From Roseburia sp. (GTDB taxonomy: Bacteria > Bacillota > Clostridia > Lachnospirales > Lachnospiraceae): a DNA stretch of 51,055 nt. This document shows, one piece after another, positions 33,590 through 42,382 of this stretch. Numbering within the stretch: position 1 is the stretch's first letter; every line of letters starts with the position of its first letter. The notes under the pieces are model-generated. The model did no database searches. It was not told where the DNA came from and saw only the letters and a program-made list of their open reading frames with translations. Both the position numbers and the translations under genes were made by a program. The stretch lies in assembly GCA_023667765.1 (NCBI GenBank), contig JAMOZS010000014.1, positions 1 to 51,055 on the forward strand, written 5' to 3'.

Positions 33590-34192
33590 TTAAAATTCTG
33601 CTACCGTGTCTTTATGGTCTGAGGGCTTTTTGTCAAGATAGTCTTCCTCATACCTTGGCAGCGCCACCATCGTATAATCATGCTTCATTGCCGGTATGAT
33701 TTTCTCCGTTAAATCCTTCGTAGCAAATTTGATACTTGAAGTATTGATACACGGGTGGCAGCCTACCTCTGCCCCCTGCAACACTTCTTCGTCAATGACA
33801 AGCCTTACCTTGTTTTCCTTGTCGTTCATAAGCCCCATAACGCTGACGGAACCCGGTGTAATATCAAGATATTGCTCCATATAACTTTCCTTTGCAAAGG
33901 AAAGCCTTGATACGCCCAGCTCCTTTGACAGGTCCTTTGTCTTAAATTTCTTATCTCCCGGCATCATCAACAGATAAAAGTCTGTTTCCTGACGGTTGCA
34001 TAGAAATAGATTCTTGCAGATTGTCGCCTGCAATGCCTTATCTATCTCCTCACAAACCTCCATTGCCATGGCCGCCTCATGGTCAAGCCTCTTATATTCT
34101 ATTCCGAGTTTGTCGAGAAAATCATAGGTTCTGACTTCCTTTTCCAGTCTCCCATTACAATCCACGGGGCGACCATTTTTAAGCTCCAACAT
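33590..34192 (-). CDS. YbaK/ProX-type aminoacyl-tRNA deacylase
   Basis: Protein of 200 residues of the prolyl-tRNA-synthetase-associated (INS/YbaK) family, which hydrolyses mischarged tRNA such as Ala-tRNAPro. Family features are YKRLDHEAAMAMEVCEEID near the start, CKNLFLCNRQETDFYLLMMPGDKKF with the conserved lysine of KNLFL, GVSRLSFA, and the GSVSVMGLMND loop (G-S-V-S/T-x-x-G-L). It is slightly longer than usual (about 165-180) because of a C-terminal tail. The RBS GAGGA lies upstream of the ATG. The misacylated substrate is inferred from family only. Confidence 0.85.
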   Translation of the reverse strand: MLELKNGRPVDCNGRLEKEVRTYDFLDKLGIEYKRLDHEAAMAMEVCEEIDKALQATICKNLFLCNRQETDFYLLMMPGDKKFKTKDLSKELGVSRLSFAKESYMEQYLDITPGSVSVMGLMNDKENKVRLVIDEEVLQGAEVGCHPCINTSSIKFATKDLTEKIIPAMKHDYTMVALPRYEEDYLDKKPSDHKDTVAEF

Positions 34193-34287
34193 TTGTAAGT
34201 CCTCTTAATCTCTATATTCTGAAAAGCAATTCCCACATGGTATATTGCCTTCGTTCCTTGAATCGCGAATACTTGCCATACCGCCGC

Positions 34288-34617
34288 CTACTGTTCCGGA
34301 ACTACCGCAAAAAATACCAATTCATCATCGCCCACGTTGATAAGGCTATGACTGTGCCCCTTTGGACAATAATGACAGTCACCCTTTACAAGCTCCTCCT
34401 CGCCATCATCATACAGACATTTTGCCACACCATCTAAAATATATATTATTTCGCTGTTTCCATCATGTTTATGATAGCCAATAGAAGAGCCAACAGGAAG
34501 CTTCCCATACATAATCTTTCCCAGCTCATCCACACGCATTTTGGCAATCAATTCTCCCTTGCCACCCTTAAACTCAGGTATTCTTGTTTCATCCATTTTA
34601 TCAAATTCTATTTTCAC
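34288..34617 (-). CDS. Small cupin-domain protein
   Basis: Single cupin barrel of 109 residues. Motif 1 is IGYHKHDGNSEIIYILDG (G-x5-H-x-H-x3,4-E pattern), and motif 2 is DCHYCPKGHSHSLINVGDD (G/D-x5-P-x-G-x2-H), so a metal site is likely. GTG start with GAGGAGG ten bases upstream. Such proteins act as sugar isomerases, dioxygenases or ligand sensors; the role is unknown here. It lies between the phosphatase and deacylase genes on the same strand. Confidence 0.85.
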   Translation of the reverse strand: MKIEFDKMDETRIPEFKGGKGELIAKMRVDELGKIMYGKLPVGSSIGYHKHDGNSEIIYILDGVAKCLYDDGEEELVKGDCHYCPKGHSHSLINVGDDELVFFAVVPEQ

Positions 34618-34697
34618 TTCGCTGCTGCCTCCTCAAGACATATGCTCTACAAAATTTTTTCGCACCTTCTTAAAATTCATATTCTCTTATCTCACCC

Positions 34698-35393
34698 CTA
34701 TTGGTTCCCAAATTTTAAACGGTTCGACCATGCCGACATTCCCCTAAGAACCGGCAAAATCGGTTCCATATATTCGCTTTTTGCCAAAAAAGCATTTCTC
34801 ACTTTATTTGCTAAAATCTCATTCCCACTTTTTTCAAGTGCCTTCTGATAATACATTTCAGCTCGCTTTTCTGCTGTTTCATTTGTTTTCAAATAATCAC
34901 GCATAATTGCCTCATCATCCGCACCAAGCGTCATCATATACAAGGCTGATATGATACCACACCGGTCTTTTCCCTCCGTACAGTGCCAAAGAACCGCTCC
35001 CTCTCTGTCTGAAGCCAGGATAATTTTCATCACCTTTTTTATCTGTTCTACCGATGAATCCGTAGTTACAATATCCCGGTACAACCCCGCCATATCCGGC
35101 ACAGCCCCTGCCCCTGCCATAGAATCGGTATTCTTTTCGTGGGATATTCCAATCATAGCCTCGTCAAACAGCGGAATAGAATAATAACAAACACCATCAA
35201 CCACTCTGTCCGGTGCTTCTTCCCGCTCCATACCGGTTCGCAAATCAATCACGGTTTGCAAATGACATGTATTCCTTAAAATTTCCACATCCCCATCCGT
35301 CATATCATGCAGATGGGCAGCTCTGATGCACAATCTGTTACCATATTCTGAAAAATCTCTGGCATTTCTAATGCCTTCAAACTGTAAAACCAT
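34698..35393 (-). CDS. Tyrosine-protein phosphatase (Y_phosphatase3 family)
   Basis: Protein of 231 residues. The signature HCTEGKDRCG contains the CX5R loop (Cys138, Arg144), the active site of cysteine phosphatases. The N-terminus FEGIRNARDFSEYG and VIDLRTGMEREEAPD match the family of secreted or cytosolic tyrosine/lipid phosphatases related to Listeria LipA and M. tuberculosis PtpB. No signal peptide is seen, so it is probably cytosolic. The ATG follows AGGAGACAGGGAATC. A good promoter lies at 35543-35571. Confidence 0.88.
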   Translation of the reverse strand: MVLQFEGIRNARDFSEYGNRLCIRAAHLHDMTDGDVEILRNTCHLQTVIDLRTGMEREEAPDRVVDGVCYYSIPLFDEAMIGISHEKNTDSMAGAGAVPDMAGLYRDIVTTDSSVEQIKKVMKIILASDREGAVLWHCTEGKDRCGIISALYMMTLGADDEAIMRDYLKTNETAEKRAEMYYQKALEKSGNEILANKVRNAFLAKSEYMEPILPVLRGMSAWSNRLKFGNQ

Positions 35394-35542
35394 GATTCCC
35401 TGTCTCCTGCGTTATCCTTAAATTTTGTGTGTTCAGCAACTCGCATCATCCACCTGTACGTTCCTTTGCCGTCGAATATTTGGCATACCGAAAACACCAG
35501 ATAATGGTCAACAGGCATCGCCCTCAGGCCCCTGCCAGATAT

Positions 35543-35571
35543 ATTATACCAATATGTACATACAATAGCAA
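35543..35571 (-). promoter_or_regulatory. Sigma-A promoter for the phosphatase gene
   Basis: TTGCTA (35566-35571), 17 bases, TATAAT (35543-35548) with a TGG extension, minus strand. The leader of about 140 bases carries an ATG at 35518 that could begin a short overlapping frame. Confidence 0.6.
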
Positions 35572-35652
35572 TGCGGTTTTACTTTGATGTCTATCCGCTC
35601 CTCCAAATGCTCACTCATCCAAATGATAATGCAAAAATAGTATCTCCACCTA

Positions 35653-37899
35653 TTACTTACTTAACCTTTCCTTTAGCAGCGTATTTCTGTTTACCACCGT
35701 AACATTCCGCACCGCATAGCTTAATGCCTTCTTCGTTCCCACCAGCACCAAAATCTTCTTCGCTCTTGTGATGCCGGTATAAATCAGATTGCGCTGTAGC
35801 ATAACATAATGGTTCATCAACACCGGCATCACTACGATTGGATATTCAGAACCCTGGGATTTATGAATCGTGGTTGCATAGGCATGTACCAGTTCATCCA
35901 GCTCCGTCACGTCATACTCCACCAGCCGATGATCAAAATTAACCGTCAGCGTCCTATTCTCAGCATCCACCGATTCTATCATGCCGATATCGCCATTGAA
36001 AACTTCTTTGTCGTAATTGTTCTTAATCTGCATAACCTTGTCTTCGGCTCGGAAAGCATAACCGCTTCTACGCAGTATTTCTTTCGGCATCATCACCGCA
36101 CCACGTCCTCGCATAAAGATTTCATGCTCAGTCGGATTAAGTGCTTCCTGCAATGCAAGATTAAGATTTGTGGCGCCAACCACACCTCTCTGCATCGGTG
36201 TCAGCACCTGTATCTGCTTGGAATCCACATGATAAAATCTTGGCAGCTTTGTCTTTACAAGCTCCACAATCTGCGAGACTACAGCCTCTGCATCCTCATT
36301 TTCCATGAAGAAAAAGTCAGCATCCCTGCCATTTGAGATATCCGGCATCTTACCTTCGTTAATCCGATGCGCATTCATAATAATACGGCTTGTCTGCGCC
36401 TGCCTGAAAATTCTGGTAAGACGAATCACAGGAAAGCTTCCCGAAGCTATGATGTCCCTTAATACATTCCCGGCTCCTACGGAGGGGAGCTGGTCAATAT
36501 CTCCCACCATAATCAGTCGCATATTCTGCGGAATTGCTTTTAACAGGGAATTCATAAGCACTACATCAATCATGGAACATTCATCCACAATCAGCACGTC
36601 ACCTTCTAAAGGATTTTCCTCATTCTTCTGATATCCCTCCGGCGGCTTGCACTCCAACAATCTGTGAATGGTCTTTGCTTCTAACCCAGTGGCTTCTGTC
36701 ATACGTTTTGCCGCACGTCCCGTAGGCGCTACCAGGAGAATCCTAAGGCCATATGCCTTGTATGCAGAAATAATACCGTGGGTAGTAGTTGTTTTTCCCG
36801 TACCCGGTCCTCCGGTAAGCACCATAACCTTTGCCGTAGCAGACTGACGAATAGCATCTCTTTGCACATCATCGTAAGTCATGCCCACCTTCTTTTCAAT
36901 AGCCTCCACATCCACAGAAAGCGCTTGATTTCCACTCTCCGCTCTGGCTTTCATAAGACCTGTCCACAATCTGTCCGTTGCAGGCGAGGCTGCCAGTTTT
37001 TTCATTTTTCCGGCAATCCCGATTTCCGCATAATAAAACGGCGGCAAATAAATTGCCTCTACTGCATTACCCTCTTCATCCAACTTAACAATATCCTTTT
37101 CCCGGATGAGTTCCTCTGTTTTCAGCATCTCATCCATAGTCATAATAATATATTCTTCATCTGCCTCTAAAAGCTCACTTGCCGCCTTTATCAGTTGCTG
37201 CTTTCTGGCATATACATGCCCTTCGTTACTGAGTTCCGACAAAGTATACATGATTCCACTTCGAAGACGCACAAAGGAATTTTTTTCAAATCCAAGCTTG
37301 CCTGCAATCTGGTCCGCCGTTTTAAAACCAATACCCCAAATATCATCCGCCAGCTTATAGGGATTTTCCTTTACTATCGGAATACTGTCGTTGCCGTATT
37401 GCTTATATATCTTCGCTGCATAAGATGTACTTACCCCATGGTCTTGCAGAAAAAGCATAACATTCTTAATCTCCTTCTGCCTCTCCCAAGACTCAGCTAT
37501 CATCTGCACACGTTTCCTGCCAATGCCTTCTACTTCGATTAAAAGCTCCACATTATCCTCGATAATGGTAAAGGTATCTGCGCCATATTTTTGCACAATA
37601 CGCTTGGCAAATTTCGGCCCCACACCCTTTATCAGGCCGGATCCAAGATATTTCTCCATGCCATAAACGGTTGCCGGCAGCGTTTCTTCCCAGGATTCTG
37701 CCACAAACTGTCTGCCATATTTCGCATCCACCTTCCAGTTTCCGTCCACCAAAAGAACAGAACCCACGTTAACATCCAACAGGTTCCCGATGACCGGCAC
37801 AAGCTCTGCATAATCCTTCACATGACACTTTAGAATGGTGTACCCATTCTCCGGATTCTGATATGTAATTCGTTCTACCACACATCGTATTTTGGTCAA
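35653..37899 (-). CDS. recD2: RecD2-type ATP-dependent DNA helicase
   Basis: Helicase of 748 residues, superfamily 1B, 5'-3' polarity, acting in DNA repair outside RecBCD. An N-terminal OB-like domain (1-75) is followed by tandem helix-hairpin-helix repeats (GSGLIKGVGPKFAKRI about 87-102; VEGIGRKRVQMIAESW) and then the motor: Walker A GGPGTGKTT at 363-371, Walker B LIVDECSMID, and the C-terminal VHAYATTIHKSQGSEYPIVV and LIYTGITRAKK motifs. The length matches the family (about 720-750). TTG start with AGGTGG nearby. It is probably transcribed after the AlkZ-related gene, 50 bases upstream. Confidence 0.95.
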   Translation of the reverse strand: MTKIRCVVERITYQNPENGYTILKCHVKDYAELVPVIGNLLDVNVGSVLLVDGNWKVDAKYGRQFVAESWEETLPATVYGMEKYLGSGLIKGVGPKFAKRIVQKYGADTFTIIEDNVELLIEVEGIGRKRVQMIAESWERQKEIKNVMLFLQDHGVSTSYAAKIYKQYGNDSIPIVKENPYKLADDIWGIGFKTADQIAGKLGFEKNSFVRLRSGIMYTLSELSNEGHVYARKQQLIKAASELLEADEEYIIMTMDEMLKTEELIREKDIVKLDEEGNAVEAIYLPPFYYAEIGIAGKMKKLAASPATDRLWTGLMKARAESGNQALSVDVEAIEKKVGMTYDDVQRDAIRQSATAKVMVLTGGPGTGKTTTTHGIISAYKAYGLRILLVAPTGRAAKRMTEATGLEAKTIHRLLECKPPEGYQKNEENPLEGDVLIVDECSMIDVVLMNSLLKAIPQNMRLIMVGDIDQLPSVGAGNVLRDIIASGSFPVIRLTRIFRQAQTSRIIMNAHRINEGKMPDISNGRDADFFFMENEDAEAVVSQIVELVKTKLPRFYHVDSKQIQVLTPMQRGVVGATNLNLALQEALNPTEHEIFMRGRGAVMMPKEILRRSGYAFRAEDKVMQIKNNYDKEVFNGDIGMIESVDAENRTLTVNFDHRLVEYDVTELDELVHAYATTIHKSQGSEYPIVVMPVLMNHYVMLQRNLIYTGITRAKKILVLVGTKKALSYAVRNVTVVNRNTLLKERLSK

Positions 37900-37948
37900 A
37901 AAGCCACCTACATCCTAAATCCATCTACTGTTACTACTGAATTCCCAA

Positions 37949-38725
37949 TCACTTTTTGTATTTTCTCTCTTTTTTGACCGGTTCCCCGGCAGGCGCACCC
38001 ATTACCTTGCGAATCTGCTCCGCTGTTGCAATGGGATATACCTCCATCATGTGTTTTACAATTCTTTTACCGGACTCAATCGGTTCTTCCTGATAAGCTG
38101 CTGTCACATGCTCATATCCAAATATATGCTCCGGTGTGGCGTACACTGCAATTGACCAGCCATAAGCTTCGCCCTTTTTATTCCTTCGCTGACGGAAATC
38201 ACGAATGCATAGATAGGTTTTCATCTCCAAATCCGTAACAGTACCATCAAAATTCTTCTCGCCGTCTTTTCCGAAGCCCGCTCTCTGCTTTACCTCAAAG
38301 GAGTACAGCTCTGCATCCGCATTTGCCTCTGCAAATAAATCCATAATCTTCTTCTGCTTCATGGACGCTTTCTCATCATCCCACAGGGCGTCAAAATCAT
38401 ATCCAGCCCTGCGATAATTTGCAAAATACGGTAGCCATTCTTTAGAAACAAATCCAGCCTTCTTATCAAAGAACTTGCCATACGCTACCTGTCCGGTTCT
38501 GGCAATCATCTCTCTCCATTCCCATGGATCACGCTCTATATCGCCACTCCACCAGTACTCAGGTACCGTCCGCTCCTCCAGAGAAAATCCCGGAATTACA
38601 TTCTTAAATAAAGGCAAAAATCCGATTTCATTTATGTATTTCATTGCCTGCTCCACTGTATGAATGCACTCAGGGTCATCTTCTGATACTCCATACATAA
38701 TCCATGTTCCGGATTCGTTACCCAT
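37949..38725 (-). CDS. AlkZ-related protein of unknown function
   Basis: Protein of 258 residues, mostly alpha-helical with many aromatic and charged residues: PEYWWSGDIERDPWEWREMIARTGQVAYGKFFDKKAGF and a C-terminal ATPEHIFGYEHVTAAYQEEP. It resembles proteins annotated as AlkZ-related (distant winged-helix DNA glycosylase kin), but the catalytic Q-x-Q/D motif of AlkZ is not visible. The start at 38725 is set by GGAGGTAATC; a 12-base upstream ATG overlaps that RBS. The basic tail (KKERKYKK) and its position before recD2 fit a DNA-related role, which is inference. Confidence 0.65.
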   Translation of the reverse strand: MGNESGTWIMYGVSEDDPECIHTVEQAMKYINEIGFLPLFKNVIPGFSLEERTVPEYWWSGDIERDPWEWREMIARTGQVAYGKFFDKKAGFVSKEWLPYFANYRRAGYDFDALWDDEKASMKQKKIMDLFAEANADAELYSFEVKQRAGFGKDGEKNFDGTVTDLEMKTYLCIRDFRQRRNKKGEAYGWSIAVYATPEHIFGYEHVTAAYQEEPIESGKRIVKHMMEVYPIATAEQIRKVMGAPAGEPVKKERKYKK

Positions 38726-38944
38726 GATTACCTCCATCTTTGTTTATTTCACGCCAGACTACTTCTACCGGCATCTTCTATCCCTCATTGGATTTTAGAA
38801 ACAATCGTTCCATCCTGCATAAGTGTTTGCAAACACTCACCAGCACAATTTTTATTTATATGATATCTCTTTTTTCCTCTTATTTCAACAAATTCATTTT
38901 CGCATTAGTGAAATATTATAGGTTTTTAAAAATGGCAATTCCTA

Positions 38945-38973
38945 TTGACATGATTGTTATTACTGTATATAAT
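38945..38973 (+). promoter_or_regulatory. Consensus promoter and probable operator of the GntR-ABC operon
   Basis: TTGACA (38945-38950), 17 bases, TATAAT (38968-38973): perfect in both boxes. An imperfect dyad, CTGTATATAATG to TATATTAACAG (about 38963-38985), covers the -10 and start site. It is a likely operator for the YtrA-type repressor encoded next. Confidence 0.8.
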
Positions 38974-39004
38974 GTATATTAACAGAATTGAGGAGGGAGG
39001 TCAT

Positions 39005-39373
39005 ATGAACCTTTTTATTGACAATAAAAGCGGTTGCCCAATTTATGAACAGATATATACGCAGATTAAAGCACAAATTATAAGCGGAGCGTTAAAAGAG
39101 GATGAAGCCCTGCCTTCCATTCGTAATTTGGCCAAGGATTTGCGAATTAGCGTAATCACAACTAAGCGAGCTTATGACGAACTTGAAAAGGATGGCTTTG
39201 TATACACGGTTGCTGCTAAAGGATGCTTCGTTGCTCCTAAGAATGTAGAATTACTTCGGGAAGAAAATCTTAAGAAGATTGAAGGACATATTGAGCAGAT
39301 TATGCAACTTGCTGCTACCTGCAATCTCAGCAAAAACGATATTATCGAAATGATAAAGCTTTTAACGGAGGAA
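39005..39373 (+). CDS. GntR-family repressor, YtrA type
   Basis: Regulator of 122 residues. Residues 10-75 form the GntR winged helix (CPIYEQIYTQIKAQIISGALKEDEALPSIRNLAKDLRISVITTKRAYDELEKDGF). Only a short helical dimerisation tail follows (about 80-122), as in YtrA-type regulators that control adjacent ABC transporters, often responding to cell-wall antibiotics. The ATG at 39005 has GGAGGGAGG upstream. A consensus promoter with a dyad precedes it, so autorepression is likely. It is directly followed (5 bases) by the ATPase gene. Confidence 0.9.
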
Positions 39374-39378
39374 TAAAT

Positions 39379-40227
39379 ATGAATGCGATTGAAATAAAAG
39401 GGCTTACCAAGGTGTATAAGGATTTCGCTCTTGATAACCTAAATTTATCTTTGCCACAGGGCACGATTATGGGATTGATTGGCGAAAACGGCGCCGGTAA
39501 AAGTACCACCATTAAACTTATTCTTGATATGGCAAAAAGAGATAGCGGAACGATTACACTACTCGGCAGGGACAACAAGGATAATCTTCACTTGACAAAA
39601 GAAGATATTGGCGTGGTTTTTGACGATGTGGGCATACCAGAGTGTCTAACTCCAATTCAGGTTGGCAAAATTATGAAAGCGACTTTTGGAAACTGGAATC
39701 AGGATGCTTATAAAAACTATTTGAATCTTTTCAAATTACCGCTAAAGAAAAAGTTTAAGGAATTTTCCCGTGGTATGAAAATGAAGCTTGGGATTGCTGT
39801 TGCACTCAGCCACAATGCAAAGCTACTGATTCTTGACGAAGCCACATCGGGTCTTGACCCCGTAATCCGTGATGAAATTCTTGATATATTCTGTGAGTTT
39901 ACACGAGATGAAACACATTCCATTTTGATTTCGTCACACATTGTCAGCGATTTGGAGAAAATTTGTGACTACATTGCTTTTCTCCACAAGGGAAAATTAC
40001 TTTTGTGCGAGGAAAAAGACGTACTGAAGGAGAAATATACCCTTGTTCATTGCTCTGTTGAACAGCTATCAGAACTTAATACCTCTGCCATTATCGGTAC
40101 AAAAAAGAATGCTTATGGCATAAAAGCTCTGGTAAGAAAAAATGAGATTCCGACGGATCTGGAAAAAAGCCCGGTCGATATAGAGCAGTTGTTTATATTT
40201 ATGATAAAGGAGGCAGATGTAAAATGA
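39379..40227 (+). CDS. ABC transporter ATP-binding protein
   Basis: ATPase of 282 residues. Walker A GENGAGKST at 35-43, Q-loop region DIGVVFDDVG (a variant lacking the usual Q), signature FSRGMKMKLGIA (LSGG variant), Walker B LLILDEATSGLD and switch His in ILISSHIV. A C-terminal extension (about 215-282) follows the nucleotide domain. It works with the membrane protein encoded next, with which it overlaps by 4 bases. It probably moves a lipid-like or peptide antibiotic, or responds to envelope stress; that is inferred from the YtrA context. Confidence 0.92.
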   Translation: MNAIEIKGLTKVYKDFALDNLNLSLPQGTIMGLIGENGAGKSTTIKLILDMAKRDSGTITLLGRDNKDNLHLTKEDIGVVFDDVGIPECLTPIQVGKIMKATFGNWNQDAYKNYLNLFKLPLKKKFKEFSRGMKMKLGIAVALSHNAKLLILDEATSGLDPVIRDEILDIFCEFTRDETHSILISSHIVSDLEKICDYIAFLHKGKLLLCEEKDVLKEKYTLVHCSVEQLSELNTSAIIGTKKNAYGIKALVRKNEIPTDLEKSPVDIEQLFIFMIKEADVK

Positions 40228-40856
40228 AAGGACTTTTGTTAAAAGACTGGTATGCAATAAATGCCTACTGCCGTGCTTATATTATTTTAATCGTGACGTT
40301 CTCTATTGCAGGTGGTGTAATGGAAGAAAATATCCTGTTCACATATTATCCTTGTATTTTTGCAGGTGTTATAGCAATGAGCTTGCTTGCATATGAAGAA
40401 AAGGAAAAGTGGGAGCAATATGCCGCTACTTTGCCCTACACAAAAGCACAGATGGTATCCTCAAAATACATTGTAAGCCTATGTTTTGGAGTAGTCACAA
40501 TTCTGCTGAATATCATTGCGCAGCTTATACGTATGATTTTTCTGAACTCCTTTGCTATTGAGAGATTACTATCCATGCTACTGGCATTCATTCCGCTTAC
40601 ATTAGCTTCTACCGCCTTTCTGCTTCCGTTTATTTATAAGTTTGGCGCAAATAAAGGACGAATCGCATATTACATTCTGTTTGCTGTCTTTGGGGGTGCC
40701 ATCGGCGTGCTGGCATCTAATCAGACGATAGGACTGTTAGACAAAGTTTCTGTACCTCAAACGAGTGTCAGCATCATTGTATTTGTTGTGTCATTGGCGG
40801 TATACGTATTCTCTTGGGCACTGTCAATTCATTTTTATAAAAATCGGGAATTTTGA
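40224..40856 (+). CDS. ABC-2 type transporter permease subunit
   Basis: Membrane protein of 210 residues with six hydrophobic segments (about 14-31, 38-55, 82-105, 110-135, 145-163 and 178-198) and the short cytosolic loop EEKEKWEQYAATLPYTKAQMVSSKY. This loop is typical of ABC_2-type permeases such as those of bacitracin- or lantibiotic-linked transporters. The start overlaps the ATPase stop (ATGA). It is the membrane half of the transporter. Confidence 0.85.
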   Translation: MKGLLLKDWYAINAYCRAYIILIVTFSIAGGVMEENILFTYYPCIFAGVIAMSLLAYEEKEKWEQYAATLPYTKAQMVSSKYIVSLCFGVVTILLNIIAQLIRMIFLNSFAIERLLSMLLAFIPLTLASTAFLLPFIYKFGANKGRIAYYILFAVFGGAIGVLASNQTIGLLDKVSVPQTSVSIIVFVVSLAVYVFSWALSIHFYKNREF

Positions 40857-41135
40857 TGGGGGTGTCTTCTGCCCTCATTTCCTGCATAATACTCTTATAA
40901 GCATCCTCCCCTGTCTACAAATCAAGGGAAAAGGAAAAGGAGAACAGCTTTACGCTTTCCTTATGGATTTACGCACCACACTGGGAACAACCCGGCTGGC
41001 GCACGGATTGCTCCCCAAAGGAAGTCAATCAAATAATAATGCTAAAACTGACATATACTATTAATATAGATTTTTTCACTGTTTTGTATTAATATAATGA
41101 TATTAGCAAATCGAGAGTTAACGGAGAAAATGTAG
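40857..41135. other. Intergenic segment with promoter for the CPBP gene
   Basis: No convincing gene. A frame ending near 41064 (LYAFLMDLRTTLGTTRLAHG) has no RBS and may be a degraded coding end. TATAAT at 41093-41098 lies 38 bases before the CPBP ATG, with a T-rich, weak -35. Confidence 0.35.
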
Positions 41136-41777
41136 ATGAAAAATTATACAAGAACAAATATTTTCCCAATTATCATAGAAGTGATATTTATTATATCATG
41201 CTTTATTGTTCCAAGAGAGTATTACATATACACCAATTTTTGCTTTTATTTAATATTAGCAATATATTTTTTGCATAGAAAAGATTTTTCGTTAAAGAAA
41301 TGGTTACATAACCTAAAAAGTGGGAAAAAGTTTTGGAAGAATGTTATTTTGACGGCATTAGGATTTATTAGTGCGTTTGTAATAACAATGGTTTTAGAGA
41401 GTATATTCTCGGATTTCAATACGGGAATGATAGGATTAAGGCGTAATTCGTGGATAACGTTGATAATATTTTCTATATCTACGATTTTACTTCCGCCAAT
41501 TGTAGAAGAAACTTTTTTTAGGAAAAATATAATTTCTTTTGAAAACAAAGTTGTACTAATCATTACAACTTTATTGGGGATGTTAATGTATGCTCTTGAA
41601 CATTCGCTTGCCGTTTGGGGAATTTTCTTGACAATGATTTGGTCATTGCCTTTAAGTATTTCATATATCAAGACAAAAAATGTTTATGTACCGATAACTG
41701 CACATTTTATAGGTAATTTACTTGGTAATGGAATAGATATTATTTTAACAATTATTGCAATGATATCAAATAAGTAA
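41136..41777 (+). CDS. CPBP-family intramembrane protease
   Basis: Membrane protein of 213 residues with about six hydrophobic segments. The CPBP/Abi motifs are present: EETFFRK (Glu124-Glu125, Arg129), a His in ALEHS (156) and HFIGNLLGN (His190, Asn194). Family members are intramembrane glutamic peptidases related to Rce1, often linked to bacteriocin immunity or peptide maturation. It is A+T-rich compared with the housekeeping genes and lies next to a YtrA-type ABC operon, which suggests an acquired defence or immunity block. The function of this protein is inferred. Confidence 0.85.
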   Translation: MKNYTRTNIFPIIIEVIFIISCFIVPREYYIYTNFCFYLILAIYFLHRKDFSLKKWLHNLKSGKKFWKNVILTALGFISAFVITMVLESIFSDFNTGMIGLRRNSWITLIIFSISTILLPPIVEETFFRKNIISFENKVVLIITTLLGMLMYALEHSLAVWGIFLTMIWSLPLSISYIKTKNVYVPITAHFIGNLLGNGIDIILTIIAMISNK

Positions 41778-41818
41778 GTCATGCGGAAATTCCAGTTTGT
41801 CAAAATAATAATATAAGC

Positions 41819-41858
41819 AATCAAGGGATTGATTAAAAACCATCAATCCCTTATTATT
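41819..41858 (+). terminator. Terminator of the CPBP gene
   Basis: AAGGGATTGAT and ATCAATCCCTT form a perfect 11-base stem around TAAAAACC, followed by ATTATTGTTTG. The reverse strand is also T-rich after the stem. Confidence 0.75.
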
Positions 41859-41884
41859 GTTTGTATTACACTTTGCCTATTTCA

Positions 41885-42100
41885 ATGTGTGTTCGGTAAA
41901 TCACAAAAATCCCCATTTTATAAGGTTTTCAGAACATCTTCACTCATATTGATTACATTTTTCAATAATGTTCGGTAAAAGTCCTATTTTTCAAGCATTC
42001 CAGCCATTTTTATCTCAATTTATCTAAAATACAAATTTCTCAAAAAGCCTTATTTTCCAGGCTTTTTCAATATAAACACTTTTTTACCATAGTTCGGTAA
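41885..42100. repeat. Three spaced GTTCGGTAA direct repeats
   Basis: GTTCGGTAAA at 41891-41900 and 41970-41979, and GTTCGGTAA at 42092-42100. The first two are each preceded by TTTCAAT a few bases upstream; the third has TTTTTCAAT about 20 bases further away. Spacings are 79 and 122 bases, so they are not CRISPR-like. Confidence 0.55.
42042..42067 (-). terminator. Probable terminator of the argF-lysS operon
   Basis: AAAAAGCCT (42042-42050) and AGGCTTTTT (42059-42067) form a perfect 9-base stem with T-runs on both strands. It lies 315 bases past lysS, and no nearer hairpin is seen. Confidence 0.55.
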
Positions 42101-42382
42101 TTATTTCAGAAAATGCTGTGTGAAACAATCATATATACCATTTCGACACTTTCCCAAATCTACTTGATAAATGAATCCATCAGATATACCTTTATCATAA
42201 AACACTGCTGCCAATCAAATGTAAACTATCCCGACACCCCAAAAGACACCACCACCTATATCACTATAAGTAACGATGTCTCAAATTTTTACTATATCAA
42301 GGCTCACCATTTGTCGTAACTCTGTCGTAAAACACAAATATAAACCTTCCAAATCACTTGAAAATGCCTTATTTAAGCCCTT

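Larger units (their letters stand above)
41859..42382. other. A+T-rich gene-free region downstream of lysS
   Basis: There is no credible gene in over 500 bases. It holds three GTTCGGTAA repeats (41891, 41970 and 42092) and a perfect hairpin at 42042-42067. The only frames are short and lack ribosome binding sites. It could be the scar or edge of a mobile block. Confidence 0.5.

Noticed and set aside
40940-41064. Possible coding end after the ABC permease
   Set aside because: No RBS or start context and no recognisable family; at most a degraded fragment.
41885-42100. CRISPR array
   Set aside because: Repeats are only about 10 bases, spacings are unequal (79 and 122), and no cas genes are present.
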